Notes: generated from the letters alone by a model not told the origin. A DNA stretch of 64,000 nucleotides from Limnobacter sp. CACIAM 66H1 (GCF_001601825.1 NZ_LUJK01000003.1:44256-108255); one strand, 5' to 3'; numbered from the stretch's first letter, positions 35,873 to 46,945 are shown. Translations and numbers: made by a program.

Positions 35873-38800
35873 ACGGTTTCCGTTGCCATTTTTTCTGCAG
35901 CCGCTAGATCCACAGCCACAATGCGGGAAACTCCTTTCTCCTGCATTGTGACGCCAATCAACTGCTGCGCCATTTCCATGGCGATTTTATTGTGGGAAAT
36001 GAACAAAAACTGAGTTTGTTCAGACATTTGTTTGACCAAGCGAGTGAAGCGCTCGGTGTTTGCATCGTCCAGCGGAGCATCGACCTCGTCGAGCAGGCAG
36101 AACGGTGCGGGGTTGAGTTCAAAGATCGCGAAAACGAGCGCAGTGGCCGTCAGGGCCTTTTCGCCGCCGGATAACAGGTGAATAGTGCCGTTTTTCTTGC
36201 CTGGAGGTTGGGCGAATACTTGCACGCCAGCATCAAGAATTTCATCGCCAGTCATGACCAGTCGAGCCTCACCCCCACCAAATAGTTTGGGGAACAGGCG
36301 TGAGAAGTGTCCGTTAACCACACCGAAGGTTTCAGAAAGAAGATCACGTGTTTCCTTGTCAATTTTGCGAATTGCATCCTCAAGGGTTTCCATCGCCTCC
36401 ATCAGGTCGGCAGCCTGTTGATCAAGGAATGACTTTCTCTCTGTTGCCGCCGCCAATTCGTCCAACGCAGCCAGGTTAACTGCCCCCAACTCTTGCATGC
36501 CATTGGTAAGACGGGTGACCTCAGCCTGGAGAACCGATGCTTTGGGAGGCACCTCCATGGCAACGAACTGGTGGGCCAATTCGTTTACATCAGCCTGTAC
36601 TTCATCCATCAAATTTTTGTACTGTTCAATGGTGAGTTCTGCAGCCTGAATTTTCAATGCAAGATCTTGGACCGCGTCACGCAGAGGATCTGCCAGCTTG
36701 TCACTCTCTTTCTCGGCACGCTCAAGCTCGGAAACCTTGGCCATGATCTGTTCGAGCGCGTCGCGGGAGACTGCTACCTTTTCTTCAGCGATTACCCGTT
36801 CTTCCAGGGCGGCTTGCAGCGCTTCTTGGCCTTCAGTTTCTGAAAGTCCCTCAAGTTCCGCCAGTGCCAGTTGTTTGCGTTGTTGAATTTGCTGAATTTG
36901 ACTGCTGGCAAAAGCGATGTCTCGCTCACATTCACGTTGGCGTGATTCCTGGTTGCGAATGTTGAATTCAGCGTCCTGCTTTCTGCGCAGCGCATTTTGC
37001 ACTTGCGCCTGTTTGTCACGAAGCGCTTGCTCCGCCTCGGTTACTTTGTCTTTTCGGCTTTCCAGCGCATCACTGGCCACCGCAAGCTGCTCATCCAACT
37101 CTGCATATTTGTCCTCTGACTCCAGCAAAATGGCCCGTTGTTCCTCAAGTTCACTCTGCAACAACGCCAAGTCCAGCCCAATTTGTTCTCGGCGACTGTC
37201 TGCTCTACTTTGCTGTTCCTGCAGGCGAATCAGTTGTACTTGCGCTTCGTGCTGTCTCTTGGTCAAACTTTCAACGAGATTTCTCGCCTGAACCACATTG
37301 GCTTTGATCTCCCCGGTCCGTAATTGCAACTGGTCCCGCTTGGCCATCGATTCATTCTTTAGCATATCGAGTGCACGAACTTCAGTACGCAAGGCTTCGA
37401 TTTGCTGTTGTCGCTCAAGCCGTCCGCTTTGAGCATTGTCGGCGGCGTAGAAAGACACACCTGTTGCACTGACACAATGTCCTTGAGGGGTGAATACCTT
37501 TTGTCCTGGCTTCAGGTTTTTCCTTTTTGCCAGCGCAGCTTGTAAATCGGGCGCCAGTAGGTAACCGGCCAATGATTGGATCAAGGACTGCTGGATGGCC
37601 GAGTCTGGACTGCGCACCAAACTGGCCAGGTCTTCGGGTCCAACAGAAAGGTGCGAGTTGCCACCCTGACTCATTGATTCCATGAAAGCGACGCGCGCAG
37701 GAGGTGGTTGTTTGGCAAAGCCCTCAACCATGTCAAGAGTTCGCACCTGAAAACTGTCCAACGATTCACGTAACGCCGATTCAAGTGCTCTTTCCCAGCC
37801 GCGTTCGACCTGAAGCTTTCCCAAAAGACGAGGGGTGTCGCTGAGTCCACTGCTTTCAATCCAAGGCTTTAACTCTGCACTTTCTGCAAGTTGCTCATTC
37901 AATTTTTCCAAGGCTTGCAATTGGGCCTGTGCGTTGGCGTGTTTGTCCCGTTCGTTATTGAACGCGGCTTGAACATGGTCAAGTTCAGCACTACCCGCTG
38001 CCAATTTATTCTCAAGTTCATTGAGATTTCCCGCAGCATCGCCAAGTTCGCGCTCAAGTGACCGAACTCGGGATTGAACCTCATCCATTTCATGTGCAGA
38101 GGGCGCTGCGATTTGTAGTTTTTCACTTTCAAGCCTGTCCAGCTTCACTTGAATGGCGCTTTCAGCACGGCTCGCCGATTCTTGTTGAGAAGACACCTGA
38201 CTCAGTGCCTGCTGAATCTGCATGACACCAGCGCGCTCTTGGTCCACTGCGGAGCGGGCAGCCTGCAGGGCCTGCTCGACCGGTTCCACTGCGAGCTCAG
38301 CCTCTTCGAGGGCTATGATCCGCTCTTCAAGCTCGGCTTGCATTTCCTCAGTGGATCCGCTGAGCTCTTCCAACCGAGCCTTGGCATCTTCCTGTCGTAC
38401 AGTCCAATTTTGAATTTCAAGTTCAAGCTCGGCCACTCTGGCGCCCAAACGGGCACGCGATTCAGCCATGACACGCAAATCTGCTTCGAGACGGCTAACC
38501 TGGCGGTTGGCTTCTATCCATTGTGTTTGGTCGTTCTCCAGCTGTTGCTGGGCATCCACCTGCCTTTCACGCACCGCAAAAAGCTCTGTTTGTGTGCTGA
38601 TGGACCTGCTTTGAATGGCTTCAAGGTCGGCCTTGGCGCGTTCAAGTTTGGCCTGACCGGTATTTTTCTGCTCCAGTGCCTCCGAATACCGGATGTACCA
38701 CAGCAGACGCTGCTTGGTGTTTTTAGCCTCTTCAAGTTCTTTGAATTGGCGGGCAACCGTAGCCTGCTGCTCCAATCGCTCAATCTGACTGGTCAATTCG

Positions 38801-39396
38801 CGAAGAATGTCTTCGATACGGGTGAGGTTGTCGCGCGTATCTGCCAAGCGATTGCCTGTTTCCCTGCGTCGTTCCTTGTACTTGGACACCCCCGCAGCTT
38901 CTTCCAGAAAAATTCGCAGTTCTTCCGGGCGCGCTTCAATAATTCGGGCAATCATGCCTTGTCCAATAATCGCGTAAGCACGTGGCCCTAGACCGGTACC
39001 CAGGAAAATATCCTGAACATCGCGGCGGCGAACAGCCTGCTGATTAATGTAGTAAGTTGAGGCGCCATCGCGTGTCAACACGCGTTTCACTGATATTTCC
39101 GAATATTGGTTCCAGCTGCCACCGGCCCGCCCTTCAGTGTTGTCGAACACCAATTCGACGCTGGCGCGTGAGGCTGCTTTGCGGTTAGTCGAACCATTGA
39201 AGATCACGTCTTGCATTGACTCACCACGCAACTCCGATGCCTTGGATTCACCAAGCACCCAGCGCACGGCGTCGATAATGTTGGATTTGCCACAGCCGTT
39301 TGGCCCCACCACGCCCACCAGATTACTGGGCACGGCAAAGGACGTTGGTTCAACAAATGACTTAAAGCCAGCTAAACGTATGTGAGTTAATCGCAC
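35869..39396 (-). CDS. smc: Chromosome segregation protein SMC
   Basis: 1175 residues. Walker A GPNGCGKS at 31-38, long coiled coils (about 165-500 and 670-1010), a hinge in the middle (about 510-640), and the C-terminal head with signature LLSGGEKALTATALVFAIFE and Walker B PFCLLDEVDAPLDDAN. It forms the ring-shaped ATPase that organises the chromosome; its partners ScpA and ScpB are not encoded in this window. Heads the smc-zipA-ligA operon. ATG 39396 is the natural start (MRLTHIRLAGFKSFV). Confidence 0.98.
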
Positions 39397-39468
39397 GATG
39401 AAGTGGAAATGAGACCAATAGAACGAATAAAAACTTCAACCCACGGGAACTTGAAAACCCGCTGACCT

Positions 39469-39561
39469 TATAATAGCAAAGCCTTTGCGCTTTACGCCGG
39501 CCCACCGCCCTTAGTTGGCATGATGATTGAGTTGTTTAACGCCACAAGGCCAAAGGCCTTG
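39469..39561 (+). promoter_or_regulatory. queF upstream region: -10 element and leader hairpin
   Basis: TATAAT at 39469-39474 has no convincing -35, but would give a leader of about 100 bases before queF. That leader contains a perfect inverted repeat CAAGGCC, AAA, GGCCTTG (39545-39561), about 20 bases before the start. It may be a translational or transcriptional control element; it does not look like a known preQ1 riboswitch. Confidence 0.35.
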
Positions 39562-39579
39562 ACGGCCCGAGAGAGAAGC

Positions 39580-39999
39580 ATGAGTAACAAACCCAGCCGT
39601 GATTTGCAGACTTTCCCGAATCCAAACCCGGATCGGCCCTACCACGTTCACATCGAAGTACCTGAATTTACTTGTCTTTGTCCATTGACGGGGCAGCCTG
39701 ACTTTGCCACCTTGGTGATTGACTACTTGCCTAATCAAAAGAATGTAGAGCTGAAAAGCCTGAAAATGTACATGTGGAGTTACCGCGAGGAAGGTGCCTT
39801 CCACGAGGCAGTAACCAACAAGATACTGGATGATCTGGTGGCGGCAACAGACCCACGCTACATGAAATTAACTGCAAAATGGTATGTTCGGGGCGGCGTA
39901 TACACCACGGTTGTGGCTGAACATCGTCACGCTGGCTTTCAGCCTCTGCCAAAAGTTGAACTGGACTCCATTTCGACCATGAATCCGACTCGTGGTTAA
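39580..39999 (+). CDS. queF: preQ0 reductase (7-cyano-7-deazaguanine reductase)
   Basis: 139 residues, the short unimodular QueF type. Reduces preQ0 to preQ1 with NADPH in queuosine synthesis. The active-site stretch [14 protein letters not shown] places the nucleophilic Cys at about residue 34 and the general acid Asp at 41, and [14 protein letters not shown] is the QueF signature. I chose ATG 39580 (GAGAGAAGC before it) over the longer frame at 39520. It is divergent from smc and followed 12 bases later by dapC. Confidence 0.96.
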   Translation: MSNKPSRDLQTFPNPNPDRPYHVHIEVPEFTCLCPLTGQPDFATLVIDYLPNQKNVELKSLKMYMWSYREEGAFHEAVTNKILDDLVAATDPRYMKLTAKWYVRGGVYTTVVAEHRHAGFQPLPKVELDSISTMNPTRG

Positions 40000-40011
40000 A
40001 CAGCAATTCCG

Positions 40012-41196
40012 GTGAACCGATTGAAAAATCTCGACAAACTTCAGCCTTATCCTTTTGAACGCCTCAGGGCCCTGTTCATGGACGCCCAGCACACGGGCGG
40101 CTTGACACACATCAACCTATCCATCGGTGAACCAAAGCATCCTACACCCGAATTGATCAAACAAGCCTTGATCGACAATCTTGATGGCCTGGCGGTTTAC
40201 CCGGGCACACAAGGTCTGCCTGTGTTGAGAAAAGCGATATCAGACTGGATACTGCGCCGTTTTGACGCGTTAATCGACCCAGATACTCAGGTTTTGCCAA
40301 TCCTGGGCTCTCGCGAGGCCTTGTTCTCTTTCGCGCAGGTCGTGTTGGACGGCTGTGAGGTTGGTAGCCACGTTGTTTTTCCCAATCCTTTCTATCAAAT
40401 ATACGAGGGAGCCACTTTTTTAGGTGGTGCAGAACCAGTATTCGTCAATATTGACCCCACCAGCGGACTTTCTGATTTTCATGCGCTCAGCCCCGACGTT
40501 TTGGCCAAAACAAAGCTGATGTACGTATGTTCACCCAACAACCCTACAGGTTCGGTGTATTCGCTGGAGGATTGGCAAAAACTCTTCGATTTGGCGGACG
40601 AATACAATATCGTGATTGCCTCGGATGAGTGCTATTCAGAAATTTACCTCGATGGAACCGCTGCGCCCATTGGTGGGCTTGAGGCAGCGAGCCGTTTGGG
40701 AAGGTCGGATTACAATAATCTGATTGTATTCTCCAGTTTATCCAAGCGATCCAATGCGCCGGGGCTTCGCTCTGGCTATGTGGCTGGCGATGCCGAACTG
40801 ATCAAATCATTTCTTCGCTACCGCACCTACCACGGCTCAGCCATGTCGACCACCATTCAAATGGCAAGCTTGGCTGCCTGGAACGACGAAGCACATGTGG
40901 CAGAAAACAGGCGCTTGTACTCCGAGAAGTTCAAATCCTTTAGCGCTATTCTTGAAGGCAAACTCAAGCTACATATTCCGCCCGCAGGCTTTTATTTTTG
41001 GGCTGATGTGAATCAAAGCGACACCGCATTTGCCAAAAGGCTGTTTGAGCAGGCGCATGTTACCCTGTTGCCCGGAAGTTATCTGGGCCGCGAGGTAAAT
41101 GGTCTCAACCCGGGCAGTAACCATGTGCGAATCGCCCTGGTGGCCAGCCTTGCTGAATGCAACGAAGCAGCAAACCGAATCAAAAATACTCTCTGA
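40012..41196 (+). CDS. dapC: Succinyldiaminopimelate transaminase
   Basis: 394 residues, fold-type I PLP aminotransferase. Makes N-succinyl-diaminopimelate from the ketopimelate intermediate in the lysine and peptidoglycan precursor route. [29 protein letters not shown], and the PLP-Lys in [16 protein letters not shown] are present. It starts at GTG 40012 and is followed by dapD, which acts one step earlier. The functional call rests on this linkage as well as on sequence. Confidence 0.95.
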   Translation: MNRLKNLDKLQPYPFERLRALFMDAQHTGGLTHINLSIGEPKHPTPELIKQALIDNLDGLAVYPGTQGLPVLRKAISDWILRRFDALIDPDTQVLPILGSREALFSFAQVVLDGCEVGSHVVFPNPFYQIYEGATFLGGAEPVFVNIDPTSGLSDFHALSPDVLAKTKLMYVCSPNNPTGSVYSLEDWQKLFDLADEYNIVIASDECYSEIYLDGTAAPIGGLEAASRLGRSDYNNLIVFSSLSKRSNAPGLRSGYVAGDAELIKSFLRYRTYHGSAMSTTIQMASLAAWNDEAHVAENRRLYSEKFKSFSAILEGKLKLHIPPAGFYFWADVNQSDTAFAKRLFEQAHVTLLPGSYLGREVNGLNPGSNHVRIALVASLAECNEAANRIKNTL

Positions 41197-41210
41197 CACA
41201 GGAAATCACC

Positions 41211-42041
41211 ATGACAACAAATCATCAATCCATTATCGAAGCCGCTTGGGAAAACCGTGCAGACATTTCCCCTTCATCTGCCCCCGCTGACGTTCGCGCC
41301 GCCGTGGGCGACGTTCTTGAAAAGCTGAACAGCGGTGAATTGCGTGTTTGTTCCAAGGACAGTGGCGAATGGGTCACACACCAATGGATCAAGAAAGCCG
41401 TGCTGCTTTCCTTCCGCCTTGAAGACAACAAGCCGATGGCAGCTGGTGGATTTACCCAGTTTTACGACAAGGTGCCTACCAAGTTTGTGGATTACACCGA
41501 GGACGACTTCAAGAAAGGTGGCTTCCGTGTAGTACCGCCTGCCGTGGCCCGCCGAGGAAGCTTTATTGCCAAAAACGTGGTGCTAATGCCCAGCTACGTC
41601 AACATTGGAGCCTATGTGGACGAAGGCACCATGGTCGACACGTGGGCTACTGTGGGCTCGTGCGCGCAAATCGGAAAAAACGTTCACCTCAGCGGTGGCG
41701 TGGGTATTGGTGGTGTGTTGGAACCCCTGCAGGCCAACCCCACTATCATCGAAGACAATTGCTTCATTGGCGCACGTTCCGAGGTTGTTGAAGGGGTGAT
41801 TGTTGAAGAAAACTCGGTCATTTCTATGGGTGTGTACATCGGCCAGAGCACCAAAATTTACAACCGCGAAACGGGTGAGGTGACGTACGGACGAATTCCC
41901 GCCGGGTCAGTGGTGGTGAGTGGTTCATTGCCCAGCGCCTGCGGAAAGTACAGTTTGTACTGCGCAGTCATCGTCAAGCGCGTGGATGCGAAAACACGCG
42001 CCAAAACTGGTATCAATGAACTGCTGCGCAATGCAGAGTAA
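41211..42041 (+). CDS. dapD: 2,3,4,5-tetrahydropyridine-2,6-dicarboxylate N-succinyltransferase
   Basis: 276 residues with a hexapeptide beta-helix. Succinylates tetrahydrodipicolinate in lysine/DAP synthesis. [34 protein letters not shown], and [15 protein letters not shown] are typical. I chose ATG 41211, preceded by AGGAAA, rather than the longer frame at 41157 which overlaps dapC. Lies 14 bases after dapC. Confidence 0.98.
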   Translation: MTTNHQSIIEAAWENRADISPSSAPADVRAAVGDVLEKLNSGELRVCSKDSGEWVTHQWIKKAVLLSFRLEDNKPMAAGGFTQFYDKVPTKFVDYTEDDFKKGGFRVVPPAVARRGSFIAKNVVLMPSYVNIGAYVDEGTMVDTWATVGSCAQIGKNVHLSGGVGIGGVLEPLQANPTIIEDNCFIGARSEVVEGVIVEENSVISMGVYIGQSTKIYNRETGEVTYGRIPAGSVVVSGSLPSACGKYSLYCAVIVKRVDAKTRAKTGINELLRNAE

Positions 42042-42056
42042 GGGGAAGCCGACAGG

Positions 42057-42401
42057 ATGACAGCCAAAGTATATGGAATTCCAAATTGCGACAGCGTGAA
42101 AAAAGCCATCGCTTCGCTGAAGAGCAATGACATTGAAATTGTTTTTCACGACTTCAAGAAGCATGGCGTACCCGCGCAATTGCTCGATGAATGGATAAGT
42201 GCCTTTGGACTGGACAAAGTCGTCAACCGAAAGGGCACCACTTGGCGCAGCCTGGATGAAAGCCTGCAAGGCAAAGCCAAGTCGACCGAGGGTGCCAAGG
42301 CTCTTCTGTTGGAATACCCCAGCATTATTAAACGCCCGGTCGTCGAGTTAAATGGCGTCCTTAGTATTGGGCAAACCGATTTCAGCAAAGGCAATTCATG
42401 A
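42057..42401 (+). CDS. ArsC/Spx family protein, YffB type
   Basis: 114 residues of the thioredoxin-fold ArsC-like group. VYGIPNCDSVKKAIASL keeps the single N-terminal Cys (residue about 11); the protein ends with the usual RPVVE segment. YffB relatives have been linked to glutathione-dependent thiol reduction, but the substrate is unknown, and there is no arsenic gene nearby. Placed between dapD and prmB with a four-base overlap into prmB, as in other Burkholderiales; the tight linkage suggests co-translation rather than a role in lysine synthesis. Confidence 0.85.
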   Translation: MTAKVYGIPNCDSVKKAIASLKSNDIEIVFHDFKKHGVPAQLLDEWISAFGLDKVVNRKGTTWRSLDESLQGKAKSTEGAKALLLEYPSIIKRPVVELNGVLSIGQTDFSKGNS

Positions 42402-43312
42402 ATCAGGAACACACCGCACACATGGCAGTCGACCCCAAAGAACTTCATACGGTTCGCGACTGGGTGCGGTTTTACGTCAGTGAAATGCGCCGTGGACAAG
42501 TGTATTTTGGTCACGGGTCAAGCAATGCATTTGACGAAGCGATTTACATGGTGCAGTCCGCGCTTAGTTTACCGATTGGCGACATTGGACCGTTTTGGGA
42601 TGCACGGGTTACCAGCCACGAAACCAACCGGTTGACCCGTTTCATTACACAACGAGTAGTCGATCGCAAACCCGCCAGTTACATCACAGGCGAAGCATGG
42701 CTGCAAGGCCATTCATTCAAGGTTGACGAGCGGGTCATCATCCCACGCTCCTTCATTGCTGAACTGCTGGCAGACCAATTAACACCGTGGGTGAATGCCC
42801 CTGAAATGCCCTTCGATATTCTTGATATGTGCACAGGCTCTGGTTGTCTGGCTATTTTGGCAGCGTATATGTTCGAGAATGCGCAGGTCGATGCCGTCGA
42901 CTTGTCTGCTGAGGCATTGAAGGTTGCACGAGAAAACATTCAACTGCACGACATGAAACAGCGAGTGCACGCCATTGAATCCGATTTATTTTCGAATTTG
43001 GATGGCAAACAATACGACTTCATCCTCACGAATCCGCCTTATGTCAACGAGGCTTCCATGAAAAAACTGCCGCCGGAGTACCTGCACGAACCGCGGATGG
43101 CTCTGGCTGGTGGCGACAGCGGCATGGACCTGATTCATGACATTCTTGAACAAGCCCCCCAACACCTGAAAGACGGTGGTTTTCTGGTGGTTGAACTTGG
43201 CAATGAGAAACTGCACTTCGAGGCTGCCTTCCCGCATTTAAATCCCATTTGGCTTGAAACCTCGGCAGGTGACGAACAAGTGTTTTTGCTCAACAAAGAA
43301 GACTTGGTCTAA
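42398..43312 (+). CDS. prmB: 50S ribosomal protein L3 glutamine methyltransferase
   Basis: 304 residues. N5-glutamine methyltransferase of the HemK/PrmB group that modifies protein L3. ITGEAWLQGHSFKVDERVIIPRS, SAM motif ILDMCTGSGCLAI, and catalytic FILTNPPYVNEASM. The N-terminal region (RDWVRFYVSEMRRGQVYFGHG) separates it from PrmC. Its ATG overlaps the yffB stop by four bases. The dapE gene that often follows in this class is absent; an ABC-F gene follows instead. Confidence 0.94.
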   Translation: MNQEHTAHMAVDPKELHTVRDWVRFYVSEMRRGQVYFGHGSSNAFDEAIYMVQSALSLPIGDIGPFWDARVTSHETNRLTRFITQRVVDRKPASYITGEAWLQGHSFKVDERVIIPRSFIAELLADQLTPWVNAPEMPFDILDMCTGSGCLAILAAYMFENAQVDAVDLSAEALKVARENIQLHDMKQRVHAIESDLFSNLDGKQYDFILTNPPYVNEASMKKLPPEYLHEPRMALAGGDSGMDLIHDILEQAPQHLKDGGFLVVELGNEKLHFEAAFPHLNPIWLETSAGDEQVFLLNKEDLV

Positions 43313-43321
43313 CCCTATTCA

Positions 43322-45244
43322 ATGATTCAAATTAACAATCTCAGTATTGCGCGGGGCAGCAAACCCATTCTAACCAATGCTGAACTCACACTGTTTCCCG
43401 GAGAAAAAGTTGGTTTGATTGGTCACAATGGTGCCGGCAAGTCCAGTTTTCTTAGCGCCCTCCTCGGCGAACTTCACATTGACCAGGGCAGTATTGATCT
43501 ACCCAAGGTTTGGCGTCTCTCCTGGATCGATCAAGAGGTCACAGCCAATCATCTCAGCGTGATCGATTTTGCACTCGAGGGTGACCGTGCTTTGCACGAA
43601 GTTCGTCAGAAAATACACGCCGTCGAAGAACATGGCGACATGGAACAACTTGGCCACCTGTACGAAGAACTAGAGAATCTGGACGGTTACACCGCAGAAG
43701 CCCGAGTAGCAACTATCCTTCACGGCTTGGGTTTTAAAACCGAAGACTTGCAACGCAAAGTCGGAGAATTTTCTGGTGGTTGGAAGATGCGCCTGAACCT
43801 GGCCAAAGTGCTGGGCTCGAGGGCCGATCTTATTTTGCTGGATGAGCCTACCAACCATCTCGACATCGAGGCTGTAGTGTGGTTGGAGCAGTGGATCAAG
43901 CAAGTCAACAGCACGGTAATTCTGGTTTCCCATGATCGAGACTTTCTCGATGAGGTATGCACCCACACAGTACACCTTAATAGCGAAAAACTGACCAAGT
44001 ACACGGGTGGTTATTCTGCGTTTGAGCGAGCTTTTGCCGAGCGTGCAGATCAGGTTAGCCAGGCCAATAAAAAAGCCGCTGGTGAAATGGAAAAGCTGCA
44101 AAAATTTGTAGATCGTTTCAAAGCGAAGGCCAGCAAGGCCAAGCAGGCCCAGAGCCGTGTGAAAAGGTTAGAAAAAATCAAGTTGATTGAAACCCTGCAA
44201 GTCGAACCACATGTCGCCATTCCGTTTATGGAACCGCACAAGAGCCCAGACCCATTGGTGGTGCTAAATCGAAGTGATTGTGGCTATGAAGGCGCAGCAC
44301 CCATTCTAAAAAACATCAGTCTTGAACTTCGTCCCGGCGACCGAATCGGTCTGCTGGGTGCAAACGGCAATGGCAAAACCACCTTGGTTAAAACCTTGGT
44401 CGGCGAGTTGGAGATGTTGGGTGGAGATCGGGTTGAGGGCAAAGGGCTGGTGTACGGTTACTTTGCTCAAGATCAAATTGAATCATTGGACATGAATGCC
44501 ACGCCATTGCAGCACATGTCTCGCCTCGAACGACAAATTTCGGAACAGAAGGCGCGGGAGTTCCTCGCACGCTATCACTTTAGAGACGATAAAGTGCGGC
44601 AATTGGTGGGCAGTTTTTCAGGTGGTGAAAAGTCTCGTCTGGCTTTGGCCCTTTTGGCTTACAAACGCCCCAACCTGCTCTTGCTGGATGAACCCACCAA
44701 CCACTTGGACATAGCCACTCGCCAGGCCTTGGCTAGCAGCCTGCTTGAATTTGAGGGTGCTTTGGTCATGGTGTCTCACGACCGCCACTTGCTGGAATCA
44801 ATCACCGACCGTTTTTGGCGCGTTCACCAAGGTGCAGTGACCGAGTTTGATGGAGACCTCGATGATTATGCCGAGCTGCTTCGCAAAGAGACCAGCACAG
44901 AAACCCGCAATGCAAAACTATCCAATCCGAACAACAAATCAGCCACGACGGTTTCAGCACCCATCGACAGGCAGGCTGTGAGCCAGCGAATCAAACAGTT
45001 GGGTAATCAGATTAAAAAACTAGAGAAGCAAATTGAAATTGATCAGCCCAAATTGATCAAACTGGATGAGGCTTTGGCCAAATGCGACTACAGCAAACCC
45101 GAAGATTCAAAAAAAGCGGCTGAATTCCACAATGAACGCAATTTGCTCGGCACTCGACTTGAAATCGCCGAGACTGAACTGTTGGAACTGATGCTTGAAA
45201 TCGAACAGTTGGAGGAATCCCTTGGCGTTGCAAAAATAAACTAG
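43322..45244 (+). CDS. ABC-F family ATPase
   Basis: 640 residues with two ABC domains and no membrane segments, the ABC-F class acting on ribosomes. First domain: GHNGAGKS and FSGGWKMRL, LLDEPTNHLD; second: GANGNGKT, FSGGEKSRL, LLDEPTNHLD. A linker with KAKQAQSRVKRLEK lies between, and a basic coiled-coil tail (about 550-640) is present. It resembles YheS/Uup proteins; which of the two is not certain. Starts nine bases after prmB. Confidence 0.93.
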   Translation: MIQINNLSIARGSKPILTNAELTLFPGEKVGLIGHNGAGKSSFLSALLGELHIDQGSIDLPKVWRLSWIDQEVTANHLSVIDFALEGDRALHEVRQKIHAVEEHGDMEQLGHLYEELENLDGYTAEARVATILHGLGFKTEDLQRKVGEFSGGWKMRLNLAKVLGSRADLILLDEPTNHLDIEAVVWLEQWIKQVNSTVILVSHDRDFLDEVCTHTVHLNSEKLTKYTGGYSAFERAFAERADQVSQANKKAAGEMEKLQKFVDRFKAKASKAKQAQSRVKRLEKIKLIETLQVEPHVAIPFMEPHKSPDPLVVLNRSDCGYEGAAPILKNISLELRPGDRIGLLGANGNGKTTLVKTLVGELEMLGGDRVEGKGLVYGYFAQDQIESLDMNATPLQHMSRLERQISEQKAREFLARYHFRDDKVRQLVGSFSGGEKSRLALALLAYKRPNLLLLDEPTNHLDIATRQALASSLLEFEGALVMVSHDRHLLESITDRFWRVHQGAVTEFDGDLDDYAELLRKETSTETRNAKLSNPNNKSATTVSAPIDRQAVSQRIKQLGNQIKKLEKQIEIDQPKLIKLDEALAKCDYSKPEDSKKAAEFHNERNLLGTRLEIAETELLELMLEIEQLEESLGVAKIN

Positions 45245-45250
45245 TGATTG

Positions 45251-46849
45251 CTAATCCAGAATTCCCTCTTCGCTGAGAAATTCACGCCAGGCGTTTGAAT
45301 TGAAGCAAAGTGATACATTAACAACCTGGGTGTTCAAATTCACCAGGTTATCGCGGAGTATCTGGCGCTTTTCAGCGCCCGCTATCTCACACATTTTTGC
45401 TCGGACATGACTCTTAACAACATCAGGCACGCACAAAATTGGCTTGAATTCCGTGTCACGCAAGCGATCTCCCAGAACTTGCTCCAGTAATTCCTGTGTG
45501 GCTTGTGCCGGGGTCAGCTGACCCTGTTTTGCATCCTGGAAAGCCAATTCAATCAGACCAATTTGACTTCGCAGCAACAAAGCGTCGAGCGTTCGATGCA
45601 TTTCAAGTGATCTGTTTCTCGACTCCACCAGCCGCAAATAAGAGGCAGGCAGAGTCCAGCTTGGAATGTCTGCCCGGTTAATCAACTCGAGACTGACTTT
45701 GAGGGACGGGCGATAAGCAGGGTTGTGATCATCCGTGTGTGCATCGCGAACGGATGCTTGCAACTCTTCATCAAAGTTCTTGTCGTCATTCCCAATCAAT
45801 GACTCCAAAACCCGATTGCTGCTAATTGACATTGCAGACGGCTCAGTTGAAAACGCCATGACATGCTCGCGGCTGATTGCAGCCACATCCTGAGGCTCCG
45901 AAATGACGGCCTGATCAACGTTGTGCACCTGCGCAGTTTGCCATGGTACAGCAGCCGTTTTTTTGCGAGAATGCCTCCAGTAGAAAAGTAAAGTCATCGT
46001 CAACAGAGCCAAAGACCCAAGCGCTACAGGTAACAACAAATCCTGTTGTAAATGATGAACCGCACTTTCACTGCTGTATTCCACCATACCTAGCCCGCCG
46101 GAAGTATCACCGCTTTCTTTTCGGCTTTCTATTAATCCGGCGCCCAACAAACCAGTATCCAGCGATGCTACTTTCAACGCTTCATCATGGCTGCTCACAG
46201 GTTCGGTCTGAGTTATAGGGGCCGAATTGGCGACGTCAAGTCCCTCTTGCTTCATATGACTTGGAAATTCTTCGTCTTGATGCCACCAGGCTGGATTTGA
46301 CTCGACCTTGGGTTGCGGTGGTTTCCTGGAACTGGCCAGCAACGCTGACATTCTTGGGTCGAAAGCAGACACTGAGCCAACTTCGTTCAAATCGGGTAAA
46401 GCGTTGTGATCTTCAGCACCTTGTCTCAGGATTAATGTCCATGTTGTCCTGAACACCAGCAAAGGACACTCCGACACCAACTCCATTTCAACCACAGCAT
46501 CATTCACCGGTGCCACAGATTTGAACTCCAGAAGCCCTCCCCGACGAATCGTCGGTTCAAAGCTCACCAACACTTCACGAGATGACTGGGTCTCATGATT
46601 GCCCCGGATGCCTTCGAATGGACTCGTTCGCGCTTTTAAACAGGTCGATCGCAATTGTGTTTCAACACCTTCAGGCAGATTGCTGACCGTACTTTTCAGG
46701 TGAAGGGTTTGGCCGATTTCCTGTATTCCCTTGGGTGTCGATATTTCGAGACTCAAAACTGGCAGAGAGACAAGCGCCAACCAGGCACCGAGAACAGCAC
46801 GCACCGACCGGTACATTATTTGAGTGGCTTTGGTCCAGATAATCGGCAT
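45251..46849 (-). CDS. FimV-like membrane protein of unknown function
   Basis: About 532 residues (532 from ATG 46849; an alternative ATG at 46816 starts a tidier signal peptide). Features: N-terminal signal (RSVRAVLGAWLALVSLPVLSLE), a domain of about 100 residues whose spacing recalls the FimV core (EISTPKGIQEIGQTLHLKS to TTWTLIL), a low-complexity Ser/Glu-rich linker, one membrane helix (about 271-291, LLLPVALGSLALLTMTLLF), and a cytosolic C-terminal part with helices and no known motif. No LysM or TPR repeat is recognised, unlike classic FimV. Function unknown; convergent with the ABC-F gene and divergent from the glutathione transferase gene. Confidence 0.75.
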   Translation of the reverse strand: MPIIWTKATQIMYRSVRAVLGAWLALVSLPVLSLEISTPKGIQEIGQTLHLKSTVSNLPEGVETQLRSTCLKARTSPFEGIRGNHETQSSREVLVSFEPTIRRGGLLEFKSVAPVNDAVVEMELVSECPLLVFRTTWTLILRQGAEDHNALPDLNEVGSVSAFDPRMSALLASSRKPPQPKVESNPAWWHQDEEFPSHMKQEGLDVANSAPITQTEPVSSHDEALKVASLDTGLLGAGLIESRKESGDTSGGLGMVEYSSESAVHHLQQDLLLPVALGSLALLTMTLLFYWRHSRKKTAAVPWQTAQVHNVDQAVISEPQDVAAISREHVMAFSTEPSAMSISSNRVLESLIGNDDKNFDEELQASVRDAHTDDHNPAYRPSLKVSLELINRADIPSWTLPASYLRLVESRNRSLEMHRTLDALLLRSQIGLIELAFQDAKQGQLTPAQATQELLEQVLGDRLRDTEFKPILCVPDVVKSHVRAKMCEIAGAEKRQILRDNLVNLNTQVVNVSLCFNSNAWREFLSEEGILD

Positions 46850-46927
46850 GTCAAAATCTCGGTTCAATTGTTCCAGTGAGCATTAGCATACGCATGGCAA
46901 GATTGAGTGAGGTATCCTTGAAATGAC

Positions 46928-46945
46928 CTAACACGAAGGTGTTAG
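46928..46945 (+). other. Perfect hairpin before the glutathione transferase gene
   Basis: CTAACAC and GTGTTAG pair perfectly around the loop GAAG, 15 bases before the AGGAG of the downstream gene. Not followed by T residues, so it is a leader hairpin or operator rather than a terminator. Confidence 0.4.

Noticed and set aside
38149..38991. 280-codon open frame antisense to smc coiled coil
   Set aside because: Repetitive hydrophobic composition is the mirror of a Glu/Lys-rich coiled coil; not a gene.
39475..39579. preQ1 riboswitch upstream of queF
   Set aside because: The hairpin is present but the A-rich tail and pseudoknot pairing of preQ1-I are not recognisable.
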